Assembly: GCA_030428745.1 (NCBI GenBank)
Contig: JAUIEG010000085.1
Location: 1-8,654 of the forward strand
Source of the DNA: Alphaproteobacteria bacterium
GTDB lineage: Bacteria; Pseudomonadota; Alphaproteobacteria; Caulobacterales; Parvularculaceae
Direction: 5' to 3'
DNA length: 8,654 bases
Position numbers and translations under genes: made by a program. The stretch's first letter is position 1, and each line of letters begins with the position of its first letter. This document shows, in pieces, positions 1-6,773 of the stretch. The notes below the pieces were generated by a model. The model had not been told where the DNA came from and did not search any database. It saw nothing but the letters and a program-made list of their open reading frames with translations.

Positions 1-2447
1 AACTCGTCAAAAATCGCTTTCAGCTTATGTTTGGGAATGCCGCAGCCGGTGTCTGTCACGGAAATGACCACATCTGCGATTTCGCCGCGGCGCACGCCGC
101 TGACCTCAACCAGGATATGTCCTTGTTCCGTGAACTTGACGGCGTTTCCGACGAGATTGGTGATGACCTGACGCAGCCGGCCCGGGTCGCCGATAAAGCC
201 GCAATCGACTTCCGGCTGATACCGCACCATGAGCTCAAGATTTTTTTCCTCGACCGGCAAGGACAGGAGCGTAGCGACATCCTCAATACATTCGCGCAGT
301 TTGAACTCTTCCTTGACGAGGCGTAGCTTGCCGGCCTCAAGACGCGAGAAATCGAGAATATCATTGATGATTTTCAAAAGCGCGTCGCCTGAGCTGACGA
401 TGACCCGCGCCATATCCGCCTGATTCTCGTCAAGCTTGGTGTCGAGAAGAAGCGAGGCCATGCCGATGACGCCATTCATTGGCGTGCGGATCTCATGGCT
501 CATATTGGCGAGAAACTCTGATTTCGCCCGGTTCGCCGCCTCTGCTTCGTCTTTCGACATGCGCAGTTGTTCGGAAAGGGCGCGCAGCTCATCTTCGCGA
601 ATCTGTTGTTCGGTGACGTCGCGATAGGTGATGACGGTGCCGCCATGGGGCCGACGGCGGGCGCTTTCCTCTATGATGACGCCGTCCTTCTGACGGCGCA
701 CGACGCGGAAATCCTTACCCGCCTCAAGCGTGGAATAGCAATCTTCGAAATACTCGTCGACGCTATTATAAGGATACATGCCGTAGTCGATGCCGAGCTG
801 TAAAAGCGGACGGATATCGTTGCCGATGGCCCAGGCATCTTTTGGCAAACCGGAAATGCGCCAGGCTTTTTCGTTAATTGCAAGAATGGTGAAATTGTCG
901 TCGATGACCACAACACCCTGCGCCATGGACTCCAGCACTTCACCCATCAGCTGGGATTTTTCTTCAATAACCTGGGTTCTATGGTCTACGATTTCTTCGA
1001 GATTGGCGTTGGTCTCTTCAAGCCTTTTAAGCGCGTCTGCGGCGGCGATTTTCGCGTTTATGCTTTCGGTGACGTCGTGGGCGACGCCGCGATATCCCTT
1101 GAACTCGCCATCGGGACCGAAGACCGGTTTGGCGCTGCGTTCAATCCACAAAGAACGGCCGCTTTTTTCAAAATCAACACAAGAGATGAAGTTCTGTATT
1201 GGCTTTCTCTGGCGGATCGTTTCGCGCAATTCTTTCCAGGCTTCGCTGCTGACCTTGTTTCCGTCCATCGACATTTTCGTGCCGATGATCCAGCTATGGT
1301 CAATGCCGGTCACTTCCTGTGCCCGTTCGGAGATGTGCGTGTAATTCAAGTCGGCGTCGATCTCCCACACCCAGTCTCCGGCGCTTTCAGCGAAGTCGCG
1401 ATAGCGCTTTTCGCTTTCGCGCAGTCGCTCTTCCGCATCCGCCTGTTCGGTAATGTCTTTGGACCAGCCGATATATCCGGTGAATTCGCCGTGATTGTCG
1501 AATTGCGGCATGGCGAATTCGGCGATGCACATGACCTCGCCATTGGTCTTGATGACATTATGGCGCAAGCCTTCGATGGGAACCCGTTTGTTGAACAGCT
1601 CAATGAATTTTTTCTCGGCTTCTATCGATTGGCCGTTGTCGAGCTGTGAGATGTCCATGCTGTATTGGCCGACCCGGTGAGCGGTTGGTATCCCCGTGAT
1701 CTTTTCAAAGTTTGACGAGATATAGAGTTGTTCACCCTTGGCGTTGAACTCCCAGGCCCAGTCCGATGTGTTCTCTATGAAGTTCCGGAACCGCATGGCG
1801 GCGCGTTCCGCATGTTGTTCCACCGCCTGTTTGCTGATGGAGATTTCTGCAAGCACCTGACCAAAATGGGTGTTGTGAAAATGCGCCACGACGGCGCCGA
1901 TGATCATGATGCCGGCGAGAATGATGAGGTCCGTATTTCCTGTTGCGACCATCTCTGGAGTGAAGGGGACAATGCATATGGCGAGCGGTACGCTTGACGC
2001 GCGCGGCAACGCGGTCAGCCCCATGGAGCTGGCGATGCCGCAATAAAGACACCATAGGCCGAGCATGATCAGCCCCTGCTTGTCGGCAAACTGGGAAAGG
2101 TAGATAGCGAGCGTAACACAGGCCAATCCTAGCCCGGTCGCGATGAAGGGCGTTGCGGCAAGCTGTCTGCGTTTCGCCTCCGGCGGCATGGCGTTGATGT
2201 CGAGGCTGAGCCAGTTCGGTATGCGCGTCGCAAGAAAAGCGACGTAAAGTCCGAAGCTGGTGAGAACCAGCGCGCTTGCATGTTCGAAAAAGCGGTAGCC
2301 AATCAGCCCTGACGTCAGGCCGATCCCGATCAGGACTCGCGGCATTTGTTGCTTGAGTTCTCGGATTTGCCGATCGATCACCACATCGGGCGTGTCGTCT
2401 CCTGGCGCACCGAGGGCGGCCGCAATCTTCTTTTTTATGTCATGCAT
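1..2447 (-). CDS. Membrane-bound tandem-PAS sensor histidine kinase (3' end cut by window edge)
   Basis: Autophosphorylating sensor kinase of a two-component pathway in the inner membrane; 815 residues are visible and the C-terminus lies beyond position 1. Residues ~38-185 are hydrophobic with about five or six membrane segments. Three PAS domains follow at ~218-335, ~346-465 and ~497-610; the first two carry DWAWE and DWVWE motifs and end in KDITE and HDVTE, the third ends in RDVTE. Short helical, coiled-coil-like linkers lie at ~465-500 and ~610-640. The dimerisation/phosphoacceptor H-box is FLANMSHEIRTPMNGVIGM with His651. The ATPase domain shows the N-box NLVGNAVKF (Asn768) and G1 box DTGCGIP (from Asp799). 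The start is the first ATG in the open frame, with GGAG 10 bases upstream. Kinases of this layout are often hybrids with a receiver domain, but that part is not in view. The ligand is unknown. The family call is certain, the signal is not. Confidence 0.95.
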   Translation of the reverse strand, partial: MHDIKKKIAAALGAPGDDTPDVVIDRQIRELKQQMPRVLIGIGLTSGLIGYRFFEHASALVLTSFGLYVAFLATRIPNWLSLDINAMPPEAKRRQLAATPFIATGLGLACVTLAIYLSQFADKQGLIMLGLWCLYCGIASSMGLTALPRASSVPLAICIVPFTPEMVATGNTDLIILAGIMIIGAVVAHFHNTHFGQVLAEISISKQAVEQHAERAAMRFRNFIENTSDWAWEFNAKGEQLYISSNFEKITGIPTAHRVGQYSMDISQLDNGQSIEAEKKFIELFNKRVPIEGLRHNVIKTNGEVMCIAEFAMPQFDNHGEFTGYIGWSKDITEQADAEERLRESEKRYRDFAESAGDWVWEIDADLNYTHISERAQEVTGIDHSWIIGTKMSMDGNKVSSEAWKELRETIRQRKPIQNFISCVDFEKSGRSLWIERSAKPVFGPDGEFKGYRGVAHDVTESINAKIAAADALKRLEETNANLEEIVDHRTQVIEEKSQLMGEVLESMAQGVVVIDDNFTILAINEKAWRISGLPKDAWAIGNDIRPLLQLGIDYGMYPYNSVDEYFEDCYSTLEAGKDFRVVRRQKDGVIIEESARRRPHGGTVITYRDVTEQQIREDELRALSEQLRMSKDEAEAANRAKSEFLANMSHEIRTPMNGVIGMASLLLDTKLDENQADMARVIVSSGDALLKIINDILDFSRLEAGKLRLVKEEFKLRECIEDVATLLSLPVEEKNLELMVRYQPEVDCGFIGDPGRLRQVITNLVGNAVKFTEQGHILVEVSGVRRGEIADVVISVTDTGCGIPKHKLKAIFDE

Positions 2448-2634
2448 CGGGCTGAGGCTCCGGATGGTTTGCCCGGCAGCATCTGAAATCTTGGTTAATT
2501 CGCCGTATAGGCGCCTGCAAATGAAGGACGTTTATGCATCCCGATTGTTGTGGCAAACCTTTGGCGGGCCGTGGAAAAGAAGAGTTAACGATTTCCTATC
2601 AGGATTTGTGGGCCATCAAGCGGGGAAGGGATGA
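2448..2634. other. Divergent intergenic region between kinase and DUF3137 genes
   Basis: These 187 bases separate two outward-reading genes, so promoters for both should lie here. For the plus strand I see only a weak match: CTGAAA at 2483-2488 and TATAGG at 2506-2511, 17 bases apart (4 of 6 consensus positions each), which would give a leader of about 115 bases. A small inverted repeat, CGCC-GTATA-GGCG, at 2501-2513 overlaps that -10 and could be an operator or chance. No convincing promoter was found for the kinase. A plus-strand frame (2353-2634) runs through the region but overlaps the kinase antisense and resembles no family. Confidence 0.4.
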
Positions 2635-3606
2635 ATGAGCATTACGCCGCCATCTGAGCGCGAAGAATTTCAGGCGTTTGCCGTGTTTTATGAGAGCGAC
2701 ATCGCCCCTTATCTGCGCGGCAAGGAAGATGCGCGCCAGAATGCGGTGATGCAGGCGGGGCTGATGGCGATCGCCACGGCGGTCGCCGCGTTCGCCGCCT
2801 TCCGGTTCGGTCCTTTTGGCGAGGGCAACTTTCAGGCGGCTTTTGTGGTCGGGATGCTGGGTTTCGCCGCCGCCATGTGGCGTATCAACAAGACCCGCGG
2901 CGACATCACCGGCGGTTTATTGCAGCGGGTTTGCGGCAAGCTCGGATATGTCTATCGCCGCGACATCGGCCGGCCGGCCTATTTCAATGATTATGACCGG
3001 CTGAAGCTCATCCCGAATTTCAACCGTGAAAGCTGGGAAGATGAAGTTCGCGGCGAGCGGCACGGCGCTGAATTCGTAATGTGCGAAGCGCACCTTAAAT
3101 ATAAATCGAGCGGAAAAAACTCCTCGACGCGGACTGTTTTCCACGGCCAGCTTCTTGTCATCGACTACCACAAGAAATTTCTGGGGGAGACCGTTGTGCG
3201 CCGCGACACCGGTATTTTTAACCGCTTCGGCAAACCCGGCAAAGAGTTTCAGAATATCGGCATTGTCTCTGCGAAATTCGAAAAGATCTTTGAAGCCTGG
3301 TCCACCGATCAGGTGGAGGCGCGCGAATTGCTCGACCCGCTGGTGCTTGAGCGGTTCGAGGAGCTTGATCGTCTGTTTAACGGCGCCAAGCTGCGCGCAG
3401 CGTTCACGGGCGGAAAGCTCTGCATTGCGCTTGAAACCGGCGACAAACTCAATATGGGCTCGATGTTCGCACCGCTTGAAGGGCCGGCGCGCGTAGAGCG
3501 CATTCTTCATGAGTTCGATCTGATTTTTGATTTGATCGACGTGCTCTTTCAGCGGGTGGAGGGCCGCCTCGACGGCGCTTTCAGCGTTGAGGCCGTGCGC
3601 CGGTGA
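2635..3606 (+). CDS. DUF3137 family membrane protein
   Basis: Conserved membrane-anchored protein of unknown function, 323 residues, near the usual length of DUF3137 proteins. A short N-terminal cytoplasmic helix region (1-38) precedes two membrane segments at ~41-58 and ~66-83, then a long soluble domain. The family signature is visible at ~169-193, where a FHGQLLVIDYHKKFLGETVV-like strand pair appears; DUF3137 proteins typically have 'F.G.l...d..k.f.G.t.v' at this place. The C-terminal part holds the usual stretch about measuring and scoring helices (MGSMFAPLEG, ~residues 279-288) and ends in amphipathic helices. The start is chosen because GGGGAAGGG lies just upstream at 2622-2630; an out-of-frame ATG sits 4 bases earlier. 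It is transcribed away from the sensor kinase, and a 77-base gap separates it from the next gene. Some members are annotated as LemA-associated or galanin-like, without proof of function. Confidence 0.82.
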   Translation: MSITPPSEREEFQAFAVFYESDIAPYLRGKEDARQNAVMQAGLMAIATAVAAFAAFRFGPFGEGNFQAAFVVGMLGFAAAMWRINKTRGDITGGLLQRVCGKLGYVYRRDIGRPAYFNDYDRLKLIPNFNRESWEDEVRGERHGAEFVMCEAHLKYKSSGKNSSTRTVFHGQLLVIDYHKKFLGETVVRRDTGIFNRFGKPGKEFQNIGIVSAKFEKIFEAWSTDQVEARELLDPLVLERFEELDRLFNGAKLRAAFTGGKLCIALETGDKLNMGSMFAPLEGPARVERILHEFDLIFDLIDVLFQRVEGRLDGAFSVEAVRR

Positions 3607-3683
3607 AGATGCGCGACGGCGCGCCGCAGCGGCCTTTGACGGCGTAAGCGTTATCATGGAAAAGATAAACGGAGCGCGGGTTC

Positions 3684-4100
3684 GTGAACGATAGGCTTCA
3701 ACATGGGCCAATTATTGTTTTTGACGGCGACTGCGTTTTATGTTCGTGCTGGGTGCGTTTTCTGCTCGATCGCGACCCGGTCGAAAAGTTTCGTTTTGCC
3801 GCCATGCAGACAGACGCCGGACGACAGATTTTGGCCGGCGCCGGGCTTGATCCTGACGATCCCTCAAGTTTCGTTCTAGCTGTTGATGGCGGAGTTTTAC
3901 GCGAAACCACAGCAATCATCGCAGTATTGAAGCGATTGAACGCGCCATGGCCTTTGCTAGCGCGCTTCGTCGCCCTGTTCCCGAAGGCGGTGCGCGACTG
4001 GGCGTATTTTCGCATCGCGCGCAATCGCTATCGTTTGTTTGGCAAACGAGCCGAATGCTACGCGCCGGCGCCGGACGAAGCATGGCGGTTTTTGCGATGA
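3684..4100 (+). CDS. DCC family (DUF393) thiol-disulfide oxidoreductase-like protein
   Basis: Small soluble protein of 138 residues, the normal size for the DCC/YuxK family, which has a thioredoxin-like motif and is predicted to be a thiol-disulfide oxidoreductase; the substrate is unknown. The signature FDGDCVLC lies at residues 13-20, with the CxxC pair Cys17/Cys20 and an extra Cys22. The family's aspartates Asp14 and Asp16 are present, as are the later RFAAMQ block (~37-42), the RETTAI block and the C-terminal YRIARNRYRLFGK-like block with a Cys near residue 125. The start is GTG at 3684, preceded by GGAG at 3671; no ATG upstream gives a better fit. A TTGACG -35-like box at 3636-3641 lies in the 77-base gap but has no good -10. 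Its last bases overlap the next gene (ATGA), so it should be co-translated with the dehydrogenase-like protein. It has no signal peptide, so it is cytoplasmic. Confidence 0.88.
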   Translation: MNDRLQHGPIIVFDGDCVLCSCWVRFLLDRDPVEKFRFAAMQTDAGRQILAGAGLDPDDPSSFVLAVDGGVLRETTAIIAVLKRLNAPWPLLARFVALFPKAVRDWAYFRIARNRYRLFGKRAECYAPAPDEAWRFLR

Positions 4101-5242
4101 CGCGTGTGCTCATTCTCGGCGGCGCAGGCGTTTTCGGGTCGCGTCTTGCACGCATTCTCGATCAAGATGCGCGCATCGAAATTGTGATTGCCGGACGCAC
4201 CCTCAGCCGCGCGCGAGACGTCGCCGCTTCGCTTTCAGGACCGGCCCAAAAAGTGGCAGAGACAGTTTCCGCGCAGGATGTCGGTCCTGCGCTGGCGAAA
4301 CTGCAACCGGATATTCTCGTGAATTGCGCGGGGCCGTTTCAGGGGCAGGATTACCATGTTGCGAAAGCGGCCATCGCGGCCAAAGTCCCCTATGTGGATA
4401 TCGCCGACGGCCGGACATTCGCGGAAGGATTTGCGTGTCTTGATAAGGCGGCGAAAGCCGCAGGCGTATTCGCGCTTACGGCATGCAGCACGACGTCGGC
4501 GCTTTCAAGCGCCGCGGCGCTGGCGCTTTCGGCGTCCTTGTCGCGCGTCGACGGGGTGCGCGTTGGCGTGACGCCCGGTAATCGTGCGCCGCGCGGACGC
4601 GCCGTTGTCGAAGCGATTCTCAGCTATGTGGGTGAGCCGGTTCCACAGCGCCGGGGCGGGGCTGAAATTACCACGCCCGGCTGGGGACGTCTTACGCGGC
4701 TGGAGCTGCCTGGCTTGGGCGCGCGGCTGTTCAGTCCTTGCGATGCGCCGGATTTGCCGGCAATGAGCCTGCTGTTTCCCAAGGCGCGGGAGATTGAATT
4801 TCTCGCGGGGCTTGAACTCCCCATTCTGCATTTGCCGTTGTTTGTGTTCGCGAGGCTGCGGCGCATTCGCGTCATCCCTAATCTCGCCGGCGTCGCGCCT
4901 TTGTTTCACCGGGCGGCGCAATTATTCGAACCATTTGGAAGCGATCGCGGCGGCATGTTTGTCGAGCTCTCAGGACTGGATAACCAGGGCGCACCGGCGC
5001 GTCGCCGCTGGAGCCTTTGCGCGGGATCGGGCGAAGGGCCTTATATTCCATCTATGGCTGCGGCGCATGTTGTGAAGCGCATCGCAGAGGGCGGAGTATT
5101 TGCGCCGGGCGCGCGCATGGCCTCAGGCGAGATCAGCCTTGCGGACTTCGAGCGCGAATTTGCGGCGTTTGATATTGAAACCACCATGGAGGAGAGCGAT
5201 GGCGCGGAGGCTTTATCGCGACCTGTTTGGCGAACGCTTTGA
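4097..5242 (+). CDS. Saccharopine dehydrogenase family NAD(P)-binding protein
   Basis: Predicted oxidoreductase of 381 residues with an N-terminal Rossmann fold of the Sacchrp_dh_NADP family. The dinucleotide loop is LGGAGVFGS (residues 7-15). IVIAGRT follows the second strand, with Arg34 placed to prefer NADP. NCAGPFQGQ (76-84) and YVDIADG (99-105) are family-typical. The rest (~130-381) is a substrate-binding/dimerisation region with no recognised active site. Members of this family act on saccharopine, homospermidine or lipid-like substrates, and many remain unassigned, so the lysine pathway should not be assumed. A longer reading from 3947 is open, but its first 50 residues lie over the DCC gene and precede the Rossmann strand. 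ATG 4097 gives an ATGA overlap with the upstream stop and begins exactly at the first strand; ATG 4082 is a possible alternative. It overlaps the DUF4166 gene by 44 bases. Confidence 0.87.
   Translation: MTRVLILGGAGVFGSRLARILDQDARIEIVIAGRTLSRARDVAASLSGPAQKVAETVSAQDVGPALAKLQPDILVNCAGPFQGQDYHVAKAAIAAKVPYVDIADGRTFAEGFACLDKAAKAAGVFALTACSTTSALSSAAALALSASLSRVDGVRVGVTPGNRAPRGRAVVEAILSYVGEPVPQRRGGAEITTPGWGRLTRLELPGLGARLFSPCDAPDLPAMSLLFPKAREIEFLAGLELPILHLPLFVFARLRRIRVIPNLAGVAPLFHRAAQLFEPFGSDRGGMFVELSGLDNQGAPARRRWSLCAGSGEGPYIPSMAAAHVVKRIAEGGVFAPGARMASGEISLADFEREFAAFDIETTMEESDGAEALSRPVWRTL
5188..5194 (+). promoter_or_regulatory. Shine-Dalgarno site for the DUF4166 gene inside the upstream coding region
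   Basis: GGAGGAG at 5188-5194 is a near-perfect ribosome binding site ending 4 bases before ATG 5199. It lies within the last 55 bases of the dehydrogenase-like gene. It is the main reason for choosing 5199 over the earlier in-frame ATG at 5100, whose extra 33 residues would be arginine-rich and unlike the family. Confidence 0.75.
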
Positions 5243-5750
5243 AACTCTTCCCCGGGCGATTCGTGACATGCACGGGCATGCGCGCCGGGCCGAAGGACGC
5301 GCCGATGTCACGCGCGGCGGTTCCTTGTTGGCGAGACTTGTGTGCGTGCTCTCGGGCGCCCCGGCATCCGGTGTGGATGTTCCGCTTGTTGTGACGTTTG
5401 ACGCCAAGGATGAAGGCGAGCGCTGGACCCGTAATTTCAACGGCGCCCGGTTTCAGACCCTGCTGCGGTTGAGGCAAACGGAAGAGCCCGAAGTCACGGA
5501 ATGTTTCGGTCCGCTCTGGTTTCGCCTGCGTATGGCCGCAAGCGAAGAGGGCGTCGATCTGGTTCCTGTCGGCGTCAGCTTTTTAGGTTTGCCGCTGCCG
5601 CGTTTCATCTGTCCGCAGGCGGGAGGAAGCGAGCGCGAAGTGGACGGAAGATTTCATTTTGACGTATCGGTGCGGTTTCCGCTGATCGGCGACGTTGTTC
5701 GCTATCGGGGATGGCTGATTCCGGCCGATGGAAATGTGGACGGAAACTAA
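5199..5750 (+). CDS. DUF4166 domain protein
   Basis: Protein of 183 residues that is almost entirely one DUF4166 domain, function unknown. Recognisable family features in order: LPRAIRDMHGH with His25 (17-27), the glycine-rich RADVTRGGSLLARL (~34-47), VDVPLVVTF (~59-67), the ERWTRNF block with Trp76 and Arg78, the VTECFGPLWFRL block (~99-110), LGLPLPRFICP, the DGRFHFDV block and the PLIGDVVRYRGWL end. In many bacteria this domain is fused to the C-terminus of saccharopine-dehydrogenase-like proteins (known of the family from memory). Here it is a separate gene directly after one, overlapping it by 44 bases, so the two products probably form one enzyme or complex. No membrane segment or signal peptide. 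Its stop codon overlaps that of the oppositely oriented PH-domain gene by 3 bases. The domain call is good, the biochemical role unknown. Confidence 0.85.
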   Translation: MARRLYRDLFGERFETLPRAIRDMHGHARRAEGRADVTRGGSLLARLVCVLSGAPASGVDVPLVVTFDAKDEGERWTRNFNGARFQTLLRLRQTEEPEVTECFGPLWFRLRMAASEEGVDLVPVGVSFLGLPLPRFICPQAGGSEREVDGRFHFDVSVRFPLIGDVVRYRGWLIPADGNVDGN

Positions 5751-6232
5751 GTCGACATTTGCAGCCTTGTCCGTTCACGGGCGCGCAATTCTTTCTGATT
5801 GAATTCGGGTTGCTCGACGACGACGGCGCGATCCTGCGCGCGCGCGTCGGTGACAAGCCGGCGGAATCTCACCGGGTCGGCCATGGTGTGTGTGCGAATT
5901 TCACCGTCACCGGTGCCGGAAACCTCAACAACGCCGAACCCGAAAATGCGCCCCCAAAACCCCTGATGGAGTTCGATCTGTTCGATGGTTGAGACGCCAA
6001 GCTCCAGGGTCTCGCGCGTGAACAGACCTTTCTTGTAGACGACGCGACGTGAGGTCAACGCCGCTTCCGTGGTGGCGAAATGCACAAGCATCATCGCCCA
6101 GATGATGACGCCGACGCCGACAATCCCGAGCAGTAGAAGCGCCCCCCAGGCCACCAGATGATAGGGCCAGGGGAACTTGGCGATCATCAGGATCTCTTCA
6201 TCGGCGCCGAGGCTGGATTTGACGTAAGACAT
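5747..6232 (-). CDS. PH domain (bPH2, DUF304) membrane protein
   Basis: Membrane-anchored protein of 161 residues with a bacterial pleckstrin-homology-like domain, no enzymatic function known. After a short N-terminus with the typical LGADEEILMIAKFPW (8-22), a hydrophobic stretch at ~24-52 forms one long or two short membrane segments. The PH-like domain follows: ALTSRRVVYKKGLFTRET (~58-75), the STIEQIEL block with the QGFWGRIFGFGVVEVSGTG strand pair (~80-108), then MADPVRFRRLV. The charged tail at ~130-161 has no domain. The start is ATG 6232 with GGACGA 5-6 bases upstream. The frame is open 24 codons further, to 6304, but that part has no ribosome site and begins beyond the conserved region. 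A TTGACC -35-like box lies at 6299-6304 with no clear -10. The gene stands downstream of a DUF805 gene ending in a terminator, so it likely has its own promoter. Confidence 0.87.
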   Translation of the reverse strand: MSYVKSSLGADEEILMIAKFPWPYHLVAWGALLLLGIVGVGVIIWAMMLVHFATTEAALTSRRVVYKKGLFTRETLELGVSTIEQIELHQGFWGRIFGFGVVEVSGTGDGEIRTHTMADPVRFRRLVTDARAQDRAVVVEQPEFNQKELRARERTRLQMST

Positions 6233-6310
6233 GGGTCGTCCTGTCGCTGATTGCTTCAGGAAAACACCAGAAATCCCGGAAAGTTGCCTTTGCGCCCCGG
6301 TCAATCACTA

Positions 6311-6335
6311 AAAAAACAGCGCCATGACGGCGCTG
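6311..6335 (-). terminator. Intrinsic terminator of the DUF805 gene
   Basis: CAGCGCC-ATGAC-GGCGCTG at 6317-6335 forms a perfect 7-base-pair GC-rich stem with a 5-base loop. Read on the minus strand it is followed at once by six T (positions 6316-6311). It lies 14 bases after the DUF805 stop codon, so it separates DUF805 from the PH-domain gene. Read on the plus strand no T-run follows closely, so it acts mainly on the minus strand. Confidence 0.85.
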
Positions 6336-6349
6336 CTCCTTTTCTATGA

Positions 6350-6709
6350 TCAGGCCGCCGGCGGCTGCGGGCCCTCGCCATACTGGTTGGGGCCGTCAGA
6401 AGGCTGCACGGCGAAATAGATGACGGCGATCCAGCCAATAAGGGGGATAAGACCGATCAAAAGCCACCAGCCCGATTTGCCGATATCGTGGAACCGGCGC
6501 ATGCCGACGGCGATGTTCGGCACCAGCAAGGCGAGCGTCAATATGTTAACCACTAACTCGCCCATGCCGAGCACCCCGCCGACAAAGGCGGCGGCGATGG
6601 CGGCGAGGAAATAAGCGAGCACCCACCACCAATATTCCGAGCGCCCCGAACGCCCTTCGAATTTGGCGTAATTTGCTAAAACTGTCTTTACAGCCTGCTG
6701 GATGTCCAT
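6350..6709 (-). CDS. DUF805 family inner-membrane protein
   Basis: Small integral membrane protein of 119 residues, the usual length of the DUF805 (YhaH/YhaI-like) family, whose function is unknown. Family blocks are easy to see: FEGRSGRSEYWWWVL near the N-terminus, PNIAVGMRRFHDIGKSGWW in the middle, then the LIGLIPLIGWIAVIYF membrane segment and the GPNQYGEGP end. About three membrane segments are predicted, at roughly residues 27-47, 50-66 and 79-100. The start is fixed by a strong AGGAGG 6-12 bases upstream of ATG 6709. A longer frame reaching 7009 exists but would overlap the helicase gene and is a shadow. It lies 64 bases after the helicase gene on the same strand, and may have its own promoter at 6739-6766. 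Transcription ends at the hairpin that follows. DUF805 proteins sometimes accompany PH-domain or DUF-type membrane genes. Confidence 0.92.
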   Translation of the reverse strand: MDIQQAVKTVLANYAKFEGRSGRSEYWWWVLAYFLAAIAAAFVGGVLGMGELVVNILTLALLVPNIAVGMRRFHDIGKSGWWLLIGLIPLIGWIAVIYFAVQPSDGPNQYGEGPQPPAA

Positions 6710-6738
6710 GCTGACTCCCTCCTGATGTTTGGAGAGAG

Positions 6739-6766
6739 AGTCTAGCGTGGTTCGCGGTCCGCGCAA
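6739..6766 (-). promoter_or_regulatory. Possible sigma-70-type promoter for the DUF805 gene
   Basis: On the minus strand, TTGCGC (6766-6761) and TAGACT (6744-6739) are 16 bases apart; they match the consensus at 3 and 4 positions. Transcription would begin about 23 bases before the DUF805 ATG, leaving just enough leader for the strong ribosome site. Weak evidence; the gene may instead be read through from the helicase. Confidence 0.3.
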
Positions 6767-6773
6767 GGAGCGT

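Noticed and set aside
790..1649. Two long plus-strand open frames (790-1344 and 981-1649) over the kinase gene
   Set aside because: Both are antisense to well-defined PAS domains and overlap each other; their translations look like low-complexity shadows.
2917..3711. A 264-residue minus-strand open frame opposite the DUF3137 gene
   Set aside because: It lies fully antisense to a recognisable family gene, has no ribosome site and resembles no family. Codon bias in GC-rich DNA readily opens such frames.
3947..4096. 50-codon N-terminal extension of the dehydrogenase-like protein
   Set aside because: It overlaps the DCC gene out of frame and precedes the first Rossmann strand, so ATG 4097 is preferred.
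6753..6763. CGCGG-T-CCGCG inverted repeat between the helicase and DUF805 genes
   Set aside because: A one-base loop and no T-run; it is too short to be a terminator and common by chance in GC-rich DNA.
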